Origin: Simmondsia chinensis
Taxonomy: Eukaryota; Streptophyta; Magnoliopsida; Caryophyllales; Simmondsiaceae
NCBI GenBank assembly: GCA_018398585.1
Contig: JAGTTD010000001.1
Span: 11,658,501-11,722,500 of the forward strand
Length of the DNA stretch: 64,000 nucleotides
Direction: 5' to 3'
The notes under the pieces are model-generated. The model saw nothing but the letters and a program-made list of their open reading frames with translations. It was not told where the DNA came from and ran no database searches. Both the position numbers and the translations under genes were made by a program. Shown here piece after piece: positions 11,392-20,567 of the stretch (position 1 is its first letter; each line of letters opens with the position of its first letter).

Positions 11392-12103
11392 CGTCATGAG
11401 CATGGAGTGCCCATGACCTATCAAGGGTGCGCATGGGGGAGCACTTGCGACAACGTCATGACAAGGCCAAGGTCCATGCCCAAGTTCAGGCCAATACAGT
11501 GTCAAGACCATGCCGAACAAGTGTCGAGACAGTGTCAGGACCATATCAAGGACCGGGCCCAGTATGCACCAGATCAGTGTCAAGACAGTGTCGTGGGCCG
11601 TGCTAGACCGTGCCCAGTGCCGCGCCAAAGCAGTGTCACGACAGTGTCAGGGACCCACCCAGGCAGCGCCCAGATCCCAGTGCCTGTCACCAGCGCCTTT
11701 GTCACATGCAGGTCGCACGCCAGCTAGCCGTGGGCATGCCAGCTATACTAGCCGTTGGGGATTTGATTCTTTTCTAGATTTTATTCTAATATTTACTTGA
11801 TGTATTTGATATTTTAGATATTGTTAGATATTTTTAATATTTTTAGATATTATTTGATATTTTTAATATTTTTTTGATGCATGATCTATAAATAGTGTAA
11901 TTATATTTTATTTTGAAATAATCCAAGAAATTAATGAAATATTTCTCTCTTTTACTCGTCTAATCCTCTCAATCTCTCATTTTGCTCTAACTCTAACTCT
12001 CTTCTCATCTCAACTCTCTTTCTTTCCATTCTCACTCAACCTTCCTTGTCATGTTCAAGCCCAAGTCCGAGACTTTGGCCGTCACAGCCACGAGGTTGTG
12101 ACA
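11392..12103 (+). repeat. 5' LTR of the RRM-bearing element
   Basis: A 712-bp LTR. The first 300 bp are GC-rich with many reiterated CAGTGTC/GTGTCA words (11500-11650). The second half is AT-rich with TATAAATAGTG at 11887-11897 (a clear TATA box) and a pyrimidine-rich downstream segment that would form the R/U5 leader. The end is GGTTGTGACA. Confidence 0.88.
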
Positions 12104-12106
12104 AAT

Positions 12107-12120
12107 TGGTATCAGAGTTA
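12107..12120 (+). promoter_or_regulatory. Primer binding site of the RRM-bearing element
   Basis: TGGTATCAGAGTTA starts three bases after the LTR and matches the plant initiator tRNA-Met class of primer sites. Confidence 0.85.
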
Positions 12121-12210
12121 CACTTTGAACAAGTAGGGCAACAACAAGGAGCTCGTTGCTGCCATAGCTGAGCTGAACCGAAGCTTCATCCAAATATATA
12201 TATATACGCT

Positions 12211-12546
12211 CAATCTCTTCGAGCTTCCAACAAGGCTACACTCTTGGTAAAGGTTACGAATCTTCTCTATTCCATCACCAAGGATGTCCTCAACCAAGTC
12301 TTCTCTCCCTATGGTGTCATTTACGAAATTGTAATCAACTCAACATCTTCTTTAGAGGTGGAAGCACAAGTAACATACACATTAAGGAAGGATGCTGAAA
12401 TTGCACGCAACGGGCTACATGGAAGAAATGTCTACGACTATTGTTGTGCATTAGACATCAAATTCTTCACGCCTCTTAAAGAAAGCACAACCGAGGAGAT
12501 CCATGAAGGGCTGAGGTATTTGGTTGATTCCTTAGCCAAGGCATAA
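12211..12546 (+). CDS. PTB-like RNA recognition motif captured in an LTR element
   Basis: An open frame that encodes an RRM closely resembling the second RRM of polypyrimidine-tract-binding proteins. The RNP2-like strand is LLVKVTNLLYSITKDVLNQV, followed by VFSPYGVIYEI. The third strand is EVEAQVTYTLRKDAEIA, and the end is NGLHGRNVYDYCCALDIKF. YDxCCxLDI and SPYG are hallmarks of plant PTB homologues. Downstream there are about 25 more codons (EGLRYLVDSLAKA) to TAA 12544-12546. I see no convincing ATG at the expected place, and the open frame continues upstream through 12244. It could be a remnant of a larger protein or an exonised fragment. Whether it is translated is unknown. Confidence 0.7.
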   Translation, partial: QSLRASNKATLLVKVTNLLYSITKDVLNQVFSPYGVIYEIVINSTSSLEVEAQVTYTLRKDAEIARNGLHGRNVYDYCCALDIKFFTPLKESTTEEIHEGLRYLVDSLAKA

Positions 12547-13329
12547 GACGGAATGATGTTGGCCCTTGAGTCCCTAATCGAGGCCCTAAGCTGGTACTGT
12601 GACAGCAAGGCACTTCGGTTTGACCCCCCCACCACCAATTCGAGATTGGCATGGTGATATGGTGAAGAAAGTGGTGGGACCAACTCTTATGGAGCCACTC
12701 CTTGGGGAGCCAACACTTGATGGGCCACCCATTATTGATAAACCGCATGACCGATGGCCGGGAACAGCGAAGGTGTCCACGGAAGTTGAAGAATCAGATG
12801 AAGCACGGCAAGAGGAAGAAACGGTTGCAAGGGATCTCAAGAATCTCTTGGCGCTACCTTGACTTGGGAACCGCAGTGACCAGATGACAGTGAGCAAAGT
12901 TCACGGGAGGACGTTACGTAACACAAGCTGAAAGACCCGTGCAATGAGCTGTGCACTCGGGCCAAGAAAAAGAAGAAAACGGTGCAGCACAAGTGTGGTG
13001 GCAATCAAGGACACGATGTTGGTATCAGACTGCAGACACCAGCACACCAACAGCACCATGGTCCGCAGAGAAGAATGACAGCTCATGACTTCAATATGAA
13101 GGACAAGAAAACAAGGGTAATGGGACACTTTCCTCGCACAGGGATTGGCACAAGAAGCCCACCGGGCCCGCGACACCCATCTAGGCAAACAATCCTTGAG
13201 GACAAGGATTATCCCTTCGACAAAGGAATAGAGGGTAAGTACCAGGGTGTCAAAAGGGTAGGCAAAGGACGGGAACTAAAAGTTGGAGGTACCACCAACA
13301 TACCATCTTTGAGGACAAGGATGACTTCA
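12547..13329 (+). other. Remaining interior of the RRM-bearing element
   Basis: No domain is recognised. Several medium frames overlap on both strands. The words TTGAGGACAAGGAT occur twice (about 13194 and 13310), the second close to the polypurine tract. Such a sequence is common just upstream of the 3' LTR of plant gypsy elements. Confidence 0.5.
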
Positions 13330-13341
13330 AGGGGAAGGGAA

Positions 13342-14097
13342 TGTCATGCGCGCGGAGTGCCCATGACCTATCAAGGGTGCGCATGGGGGAGCACTTGCGA
13401 CAACGTCATGACAAGGCCAAGGTCCATGCCTAGGTCTGTGCCAATGCAGTGTCATGACCATGCCGAACAAGTGTCGAGACGGTGTTAGGACCATATCAAG
13501 GACCGGGCCCAGTATACACCAGATCAGTGTCAGGACCATGTCAAGGACCGGGCCCAGTATGCACCAGATCAGCGTCAAAATAGTGTCATGGGCCATGCCA
13601 GACTGTGCCCAGTGCTGCGCCAAAGCAGTGTCATGACAGTGTTAGGGACCGACCCATGCAACGCCCAGATCCTAGCGCCTGTTACAAGCGCCTTTGTCAC
13701 AGGCAGATCGCGCGCCAGCTAGCCGTTGGCATGCCAGTTGTACTAGCCATTGGGGATTTGATTCTTTTCTAGATTTTATTCTAAGATTTACTTGATGTAT
13801 TTGATATTTTAGATATTATTAGATATTTTTAATATCTTTAGATATTATTTGGTATTTTTAATATTTTTTTTGATGTATGATTTATAAATAGTGTAATTGT
13901 AATTCATTTTGAAATAATCCAAGAAATTAATGAAATATTTCTCTTTTACTCATCTAATCCTCTCAATCTCTCATTTTTCTCTAATTCTAACTCTCTTCTC
14001 ATCTCGACTCTCTTTCTTTCCATTCTCACTAAACCTTCCTTGTCACGTTTGGGCCCAAGTCCGAGACTTTGGCCGTCACAACCCCGAGGTTATGACA
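13342..14097 (+). repeat. 3' LTR of the RRM-bearing element
   Basis: A 756-bp LTR, 44 bp longer than the 5' copy because a segment around CAGTGTCAGGACCATGTCAA (about 13527-13575) is duplicated in tandem. TATAAATAGTG lies at about 13883. It ends GGTTATGACA, followed by the duplication ACGAC. Confidence 0.88.
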
Positions 14098-15041
14098 ACG
14101 ACCCATCAAACAGGCCCAGCCCACACTTAGGCCCATCGTCCAACATACCAGCGATGTCATCCTTGGCCCAATAGCATCTAGGGTTCGATTGTGGAGTCAG
14201 ATTTTGGATCTCACTTGGGGTCTCGGTTTTTGGTTTGGCTTCTCTGTTTTGGAGAGTTTCATTCGCCGCCTCTCAATTCTCTATCTGCACTTTGATTTTT
14301 ATTTTCTTTTTCAATAAATTTGGAATGAGAGCGAAATTAGTGTGAAGACCGACATAAGTTTGTTCATCTCCTCCTTAACCGGTTCATCCTTGATGGAGGG
14401 CTAATTTGCTCTCTAGGATTAGATAAAATTTTAGTCAATTTATTCATGTATTACTTTTAATTAGGGCAATTTGATTGTTTACATGAATTGCTTGATTAAT
14501 ACTTTGAAGTATTACGATTTAATTGTTTATTCAATTGAGATAATTATTGAGTTTGTAACCTTTGATTGTTGATATTGATATTTAGAAATTAATTATTTGT
14601 GCTAGCCTTAGGATTAGTTAATCAAGCAATAGTATTCACCGAATTGTTAATTAGAACCTCAATACGTGATATTTAACAATACGTTAGGTACAGCCCATTT
14701 TTCTTATGCTTTAGTTAGATGAGTCAACACACGATACTAACAACATTACTTTAGTGTGTTGAAGCTTGTAGCCTAACCACTACCTATGTGACTATTAACA
14801 ATCTCAATTTAAGAGTTAACACAGGAATAATTGGTTAATGATGGATTCAAAATCCTAGGTTCAAATTATATGTATTTTTTCCCTTTATAAGTAGAATTTT
14901 TAGTTTAATTGTCATTCTTTAGATTAATTAACACAAATTCTCAAAATTTTTCTCAAATTAATTTAGGTCATAGAATAGATTCACGTACTCTTAGTCCTTT
15001 TGGTTCAACACTCTCTCACCCTCTCAAAAATTTCAAAATCT

Positions 15042-16381
15042 TGATGTGTTTTTCTATGTCTATCAAAACTTAATATTAAACCCTATCCACTAAACACATC
15101 TAAATTGAAGTCTAAGATGAGAAGGTGTCGACCTACAGGGACTAAAAGTACATGAATCTATTTTATGACCTAAATTAATTTGAGGAAAATTTTGAGAATT
15201 TATGTTCATTAATCTAAAGAATGACAATGAAACTAAGAATTCTAATTCTAAAGGGGAAAAGTATATGAATTGGAAGTTAGGGTTTTGAATCCATCATTAG
15301 CCAATTATTCTTGCATTAACTCTTAAATTGGGATTATTGATTGTCGTATGGATAGTGGTTCAGGCTACAAGCTTCAACTTACTAAGGTAATATTTTTAGT
15401 ATCGCGTATTGACCCTATCTAACTAAAGCATAAGAAAAATAGGCTACTTAACGCATTGTTAATTATCTCATATTGACCCTATCTAACTAAAGTATAGGGA
15501 AGATAGGCTCTAGTTAACAATTTGGTGAATATTATTGCTTGATTAATCAATCCTAAGAATATAAGCATAAGGAATTAATTTATAAATATCAACAGTAACG
15601 ATCAAAGGTTACAAACTCAATAATCATCTCAACTGAAATAAACAATTAAATCGTAATACTTTAAAGTATTTAACTCAATTAAGCAATTGTAAATAATCAA
15701 ATTACTCAAATCAAAAGTAATACAAGAATAAAAAGACTAAGATTCCATCTAACCCTAGAGAGAAAATTAGCTCTCCATTAAGGATGAACCGATGAAGGAG
15801 GACATGAACGAACTCATGTCAGTCTTCACGTTAATTTTGCTCTCGTTCCAAATTTATCGAAAAAGAAAATCAAAATCAAAGTGCAGAGAGAGAATTAAGA
15901 GGTGGTGAATGAAACTCTCCAAAACAGAGAAGCCAAACCAAAAATCGAGACCCCAATTTGATCTCCCCTACGAGCTTAAATCCCCAACTGAGATCCATAA
16001 TCTGACTCCAAAACCGAACCCTAGATGTTGTTGGGCCGAGGATGATATCGGTGGTATACTGGACGGTGGGCCTAAGCGTGGGTTGGGCCTGTTTAACGGG
16101 TCGTTGAGCACAGGTTGTGTGTTGTGCATGTGGCTCGATGGTGGCTAAGCTAGAGACGACGTTGGGCTTGAGATAGTTGGGTTTGGGCAATGTTGGACCT
16201 GACGATGGCTAAGTTGAACTTGGGCTATGCTGGACGTAGGTGGGCTGTGAGGATGATGAACAGGAAAGGTGAGAATTGGGCCGAGGTGAGGATGGGCCTA
16301 TGGGCTGAGCTAAGGATGGACTTGAGGAAGAAGATGATGCGGGCTGAACACAGGTTGTGTGCGTGAGCTCCTATTGATGGG
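15042..16381 (-). repeat. Athila LTR B (minus orientation), U3 truncated
   Basis: Aligns with LTR D from its U5 end (15042, TGATGTGTTTTTC on the plus strand) to a point about 250 bp short of the U3 start. It stops at 16381, directly against the U5 end of LTR C. On its U5 side, seven or eight bases (AAAATCT) resemble the start of the internal region next to the primer site. After that, LTR A runs away in opposite orientation. Confidence 0.82.
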
Positions 16382-16917
16382 TGATGTGTTTTTCTTCGTC
16401 TATCAAAATTTAATATTTAACCCTAATCACTAAACACTCTAAATTAAAGTCTAGAGCGAGAGGATGTCGAACCACATGGACTAAGAGTGCAGTTATTTTA
16501 TGACCTAAATTGATTTGAGGAAATTATGAGATTTTGTGTTAATTAACCTAAAGAAACGAAAATTAAACTAAGTTATTTTCCTTTTAACGGGGAAAAGCAT
16601 ATTAAATTGGAACGTAGGGTTCCAAATCTATTATTAGCCAATTATTTGTGCATTAACTTTTAACTTGGGATTATTAATTATCACATGGGTAGTGGTTTAG
16701 GCTATAAGCTTTAACCTACTAAGGTAATGTTGTTCGTATCGCATATTGACACTATTGAACTAAAGTATAAGGTAAATAGGCTCAACCTAATGTATTTTTA
16801 ATTATTATGTATTGATCCTATCTAACTAAAGTATAGGAAAGATAGACTTTAATTAACAATTCGGTTAATATTATTACTTGATTAATTAATCGTAAGGCTA
16901 CAAGCACAAAAAATTAA

Positions 16918-17045
16918 GGGTTATTACATTTTAGTACCCTGACCTTTTTGGTAATTATAAAAAGGACCCTGACGTTTGGAATTAATTAAAAGGACCCTGC
17001 GATTTTACCGAAATAATAAAAAGGACCCTCTCCGATAGAATGGCG
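16918..17045 (+). repeat. MULE left terminal inverted repeat
   Basis: It contains three or four reiterations of AAAAGGACCCTG and pairs with the reverse complement of 25575-25701. Homology fades in the GATAGAATGGCGTCATTTT stretch, which still has a counterpart near 25515-25530. Confidence 0.88.
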
Positions 17046-17134
17046 TCATTTTCTAGTAACGGTGCTGACGTGGCCAGCCAAATTTAACTCCTGTTACAGT
17101 AAATGGGCGATTTTATCCCTAACATAAAAAATAA

Positions 17135-17470
17135 ATAAATCAACCCTCACCCCCCTCCCCCAATCATCCCATCCCCCACCACCCCATCTCCAACGGTAAG
17201 CTCCCCCCGCTCCTGCCAAAATTTTTTTTTAAAATTTAAAATTAATTTTGTTCTTCTTTCCTCACCCACCCCATCCCTCCCCATCCCCACCGGTAAGGGC
17301 CGCCCCCCCCCCCCCCCCCCCCCCCCCCGCCCCCCGCGTCCATTTTTTTGAAAATTTAAAATTAATTTTGCTCTTCTCCCACTCACCCCATCCCTCCACA
17401 TCTCCACCGGTAGCCCCCCCTCGCCACTGCCATTTTTTTTTAAATTGAAAATTAATTTTTTTCTTGATCA
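17135..17470 (+). repeat. C-rich tandem repeat inside the MULE
   Basis: Three imperfect units of roughly 110 bp, each with a CCACCCCATCCC/CATC run, a CCACCGGTA word and an AATTTAAAATTAATTTT tail. A run of about 26 cytosines at 17303-17328 lies in the second unit. Long proline/glycine frames across it are compositional artefacts. Confidence 0.7.
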
Positions 17471-17598
17471 TCTAAGTTGTTTGAGTATTATAATTTTTTA
17501 TTTAACTTTTTTTATTAGTTTTTGAGTATTATATCTAATTTTTTATTTAAGTTTTTTTTTATTTACTATTGGTTGTAGCAGATAAATATTAAGGAACT

Positions 17599-18009
17599 AT
17601 GGAAGGGTCATCTAGCTCAAGGAGTGCTAAAATACATTCGGAAAATGAACAAATGTATTGTTACAGATGCAAGAGTCAAACAATTATGCAGCTGAAAGTG
17701 TCAAGATCACAAAATAACACAAGATGACCTTACTACAAGTGCTTAAGCTGCCTATAATTTGCCAAGTGGGATGATAACAAGTCAAGTAGCTCAAATTATG
17801 AAAAAGGCTCAAGTCAAGTGGAAGAAGGAAGAGGAGGCAAAGACAATGAATTGATGAAATTAATTCCAAAAATGATAGAAGACATGAAGGAGATGAAAAT
17901 GACGCTGAAGTTAATTGAATCAAGGCATGTAGAGATCATGAAATTAATATTTGTAGCACATGCAGTAATGTTTACCATATGTATGATTGTAATCATGTTA
18001 CTGAAATGA
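17599..18009 (+). pseudogene. zf-GRF zinc-finger small protein gene in the MULE
   Basis: From ATG 17599 the frame gives about 136 residues with two internal stops (TGA at 17725, TAA at 17755). The N-terminal part has CYRCKSQTIMQLK, then PYYKC, SC and FAKWDD, which match the GRF-type zinc finger (C-x2-C, aromatic-K-C, C, F-x2-W). A lysine/glutamate-rich, probably coiled-coil middle section follows. The end is a hydrophobic segment (LIFVAHAVMFTICMIVIMLL), likely a membrane anchor. Plant genomes have many such short zf-GRF/coiled-coil/TM proteins of unknown role. The gene reads inward from the left TIR, as mudrB does in MuDR-type elements. Confidence 0.72.
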
Positions 18010-18059
18010 AAAAAAAAAGAAGAAGTGATCTTTTGGATACAATTTGCAAAAACTCCTTG

Positions 18060-18470
18060 ATCCATATGTCCATTTTTTGCAAATAGTCAGCCAACCCGAT
18101 GACACTAAATCAACCTGAAAATAGTCAATCAACCCGATGACACTAAATCAGCGACATAAACACAACACATCAACATCAACATCAACATCAATATAAACAC
18201 AAGTGTATAATGATTCCTGCTAAAAGTCAATATGACATATTAATTACACCAATATGATATGTTAAATACACCACAAAATCAAACGTCGGACCCAACTTCA
18301 ACATGAATACCAAAAAAATGGCAACCTTAATTACATCACTATGACATGTTACATACACCACAAAATCAAACGTCGGACCCAACTTCAAATTGAATCCCAA
18401 AAAATGCCAACCATGAATCCCAAAAAATGCCAACCATGAATCCATGTCTTCTACATATCATCATAAAGTA
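18060..18470. repeat. Short tandem repeats in the MULE interior
   Basis: There is a duplicated block around AACCCGATGACACTAAATCA (about 18093 and 18130), a (CATCAA)n run at about 18165-18190, and a unit of about 100 bp that includes CAAACGTCGGACCCAACTTC twice (about 18281 and 18367). Last comes a doubled CAACCATGAATCCCAAAAAA. No coding sense is recognised. Confidence 0.65.
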
Positions 18471-18549
18471 CATAAACTTCTACATATCACCAAGTAAAAT
18501 CTATATACATCAACCTAACCAAAACTAAAATAAAACATGAGTTGAAAGA

Positions 18550-18877
18550 TCATGTGTGGCTTGAAGCATCATCTTCATTGAATCTAGGCATCTGCCGTGG
18601 GTGGCCTCTAGGCCTCCTTGGACCCTCCTTTTGTTTTCTTTCATATGTCTTCTTCGTTGATTGAGTATTGCCTTGTCCTTTATAGCCTTTCTTGACGAGG
18701 TCTGTTTGGTGGGTGATAGTCAAAGTGGGGATTTGTAACCTCTATTCCCCGGTCACGAAGTATGCTCCTAGCCATCATACTTAACTCAAGCATCTGAAAC
18801 ATATCACTATCAATGCCAATTTCTGTGTTTATTTGCTGCCCTTTGAAATGGAACACTAACTTTTGCATATTATCCAT
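18550..18877 (-). pseudogene. Remnant of MULE transposase (MURA-like) gene
   Basis: Starting at 18877 on the minus strand the frame reads MDNMQKLVFHFKGQ, followed by IDSDMFQMLELSMMARSI. This resembles the N-terminal MULE block in which an I/VDxDxxSYFELxD motif precedes the DDE domain. Downstream a second frame gives a basic Arg/Lys/Pro-rich tail (RKQKEGPRRPRGHPRQMPRF), typical of MURA C-termini. The DDE and SWIM domains that should separate the two are missing, so an internal deletion is inferred. The identification is tentative. A short host-derived fragment is the alternative. Confidence 0.45.
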
Positions 18878-19305
18878 CTACAACAAAATCCACAATAATA
18901 GAGATCAATTACATCGTTTAACTTCAACAAAATCTACAAAAATAGCAATCGTTTTAGTGTTTAAATAAATACTTAATGTGCATTACCAAAGATTAAAATC
19001 AACATAGATTATTTATTTAACCCTAATTGAAATCCAACAAACCTAAACCCATAAAATCATATTTGCATTTGGATGTTTAACCCTAACAAAACCCCCAAAA
19101 AACAGGGATCATAGAAATCAGTTATAAATACGACATTTGGGTCATTGTTACCCTAAATTAATTACAAAATACAGACATACAATCCAATTAAACCTATTTA
19201 TTTCGATAAAAGGAACAAAAAAACTAAAAAAAAAAAAAATGAAATAGAGATAGACATACATATATAAAACCCTAAACAGTTAATCAACAAACCCATTTTC
19301 GACCA

Positions 19306-19642
19306 TGTTATGACCCAATTGAGTTATGGGTCATAAACTAATGTTTTCTTGAAATTGATTGAGAGAGAGAGGGAGAGAAAGAGAAGAGAGAGTTAGGGAG
19401 AAGTAGAATTGAAGAAGAAAGTAAGGGAGAAAGAGAGAGTTAGAGAGGGAGAGAGAGAAATTGAAATTATGAATTTTATTAATCATCCAAAAATTGTAAT
19501 ACAATTGATACAACCCCCCTTTATATAGGCAAAAGGGAAGCACACCAAAATCAGCAAGCATCCAACGGCTATAACTGATTTTTCCGCCAAAATATTTAAA
19601 AATTAGTTAGGTAATTTAATTACCAAACCCTAGAACATAACA
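19306..19642 (-). repeat. Reina-like 3' LTR
   Basis: A 337-bp LTR with ends TGTTATG and CATAACA on the plus strand. It carries a GA-rich region (GAGAGAGAGAGGGAGAGAAA) that corresponds to a pyrimidine-rich leader on the minus strand, and TATATAAAGGG on the minus strand near 19524-19534, a likely TATA box. Confidence 0.92.
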
Positions 19643-19679
19643 TTACCCCCCCCCCCCCCCCCCCCCCCCCCAAAAAAAG
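19643..19679 (-). promoter_or_regulatory. Reina-like polypurine tract
   Basis: On the minus strand a run of about 26 guanines preceded by TTTTTTTG lies directly at the 3' LTR. The length of the homopolymer is unusual and may be affected by slippage or sequencing error. Confidence 0.7.
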
Positions 19680-19694
19680 ACAATCCTTGTCTCC

Positions 19695-20567
19695 TCAAGG
19701 ATTAAAAGTAGGGAATTGACTTTTCAAAAATGAAAAATCCTCCCAAGTAGACTCCTCTTGGCTAAGATTCATCCACTTGACCAAAGCTTGAGGAACGGCT
19801 CGGTTATGTCGCTTGATTAACCTTCGATCGAGAATTGCTTCCGGCTCAATTAGTATTTCTCCATCCTTGTTGGTGAGTGGAGGTTCACTTGAGATTGATA
19901 TTGCAGCACCAATTCGCGGTTTAAGTTGCAAAACATGGAAAACCGGATGTATGAGACAATCCCCCGGTAACTTGAGCTTGTAGGCAACTTGCCCAATCTT
20001 AGCTAGGACTTCATAGGGACCAAAAAATCTCGCAGCCAGCTTCACATTACTTCGAATTGCTGCGGTGGACTGCCTATAGAGCTAGAGTTTGAAATAAACT
20101 TGATCTTCAACCTTGAAATCTCGCTCCGTATGCTTCTTATCTTCATTTTGCTTCATTCGGGACTGCGCAAGCTCTAGGTTTCTCTTGAGTTTAGCTGAAA
20201 TTAGTGACCTTTCCCTGAAAAAATCAGAGACCGCTGCATTAGAAGTCTCCATAGAATCAATTAGGCCCAAAGTTGGCGCATCATAACCATACAATGCAAA
20301 GAATGGTGTACACTTAAGTGATGTATGGTATGATGTGTTATACCAAAATTCAGCCAAATGTAACCAACTAAACCACTTATGTGGTATAGAAGATGTCATA
20401 CAACGGAGGTATTGCTCTAAACATTGGTTCAACCTTTCAGATTGACCATCAGTCTGGGGGTGATAGCTTGAACTCATGTCCAAGCTTGTACCAGGCAGTC
20501 GAAATAATTCTTTCCAAAAATTACTCATAAATAGCATATCCCTATCTGATACAATGCTTTTAGGCAT
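19695..20567 (-). pseudogene. Reina-like integrase C-terminal half and chromodomain
   Basis: From 20567: KSIVSDRDMLFMSNFWKELF holds the second catalytic D, and YHPQTDGQSERLN the catalytic E. The frame is broken between 20082 and 20045 by a stop. The segment from 20045 gives KLAARFFGPYEVLAKIGQVA and LKLPGDCLIHPVFHVLQLKP, followed by a chromodomain (AILDRRLIKRHNRAVPQALV, KWMNLSQEESTWEDF) at about 19720-19850. This domain targets insertion to heterochromatin in chromoviruses. Confidence 0.9.

Larger units (their letters stand above)
11392..14097 (+). mobile_element. Non-autonomous LTR retrotransposon carrying a PTB-like RRM
   Basis: A 2706-bp element with LTRs 11392-12103 and 13342-14097, ends TGTCATG (first base mutated to C in the 5' copy) and TGACA. 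It has a tRNA-iMet-type primer site TGGTATCAGAGTTA at 12107-12120 and a polypurine tract AAGGGGAAGGGA at about 13330-13341. The target duplication ACGAC lies at 11387-11391 and 14098-14102. The 1.24-kb interior has no gag or pol domain. It holds one frame similar to an RNA recognition motif. It must be mobilised in trans. Confidence 0.88.
10869..15024 (+). repeat. Athila LTR A (plus orientation), interrupted
   Basis: 10869-11391 and 14103-15024 together give about 1.44 kb that align, in inverse orientation, with LTR D at 33052-34497. It starts TGATGCCTCTCATATTTATG, equivalent to the U3 start of D. It is interrupted by the RRM-bearing LTR element 11392-14097. The last 70-80 bp of U5 are missing: homology stops near 15024, 17 bases before LTR B begins. 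Confidence 0.85.

Noticed and set aside
11380..11800. Long plus- and minus-strand frames in the LTR
   Set aside because: They lie within U3 of the RRM-bearing element, depend on the reiterated GTGTC words and contain no known domain.
12586..13488. Additional genes in the RRM-bearing element
   Set aside because: Overlapping frames on both strands without domain or conserved start. Some run from the interior into the 3' LTR.
17147..17471. Glycine- or proline-rich frames on both strands
   Set aside because: They are translations of a C-rich tandem repeat with a homopolymer and have no domain.
18060..18470. CRISPR-like repeat array
   Set aside because: Repeats are few, imperfect, adjacent rather than spaced, and the DNA is eukaryotic.
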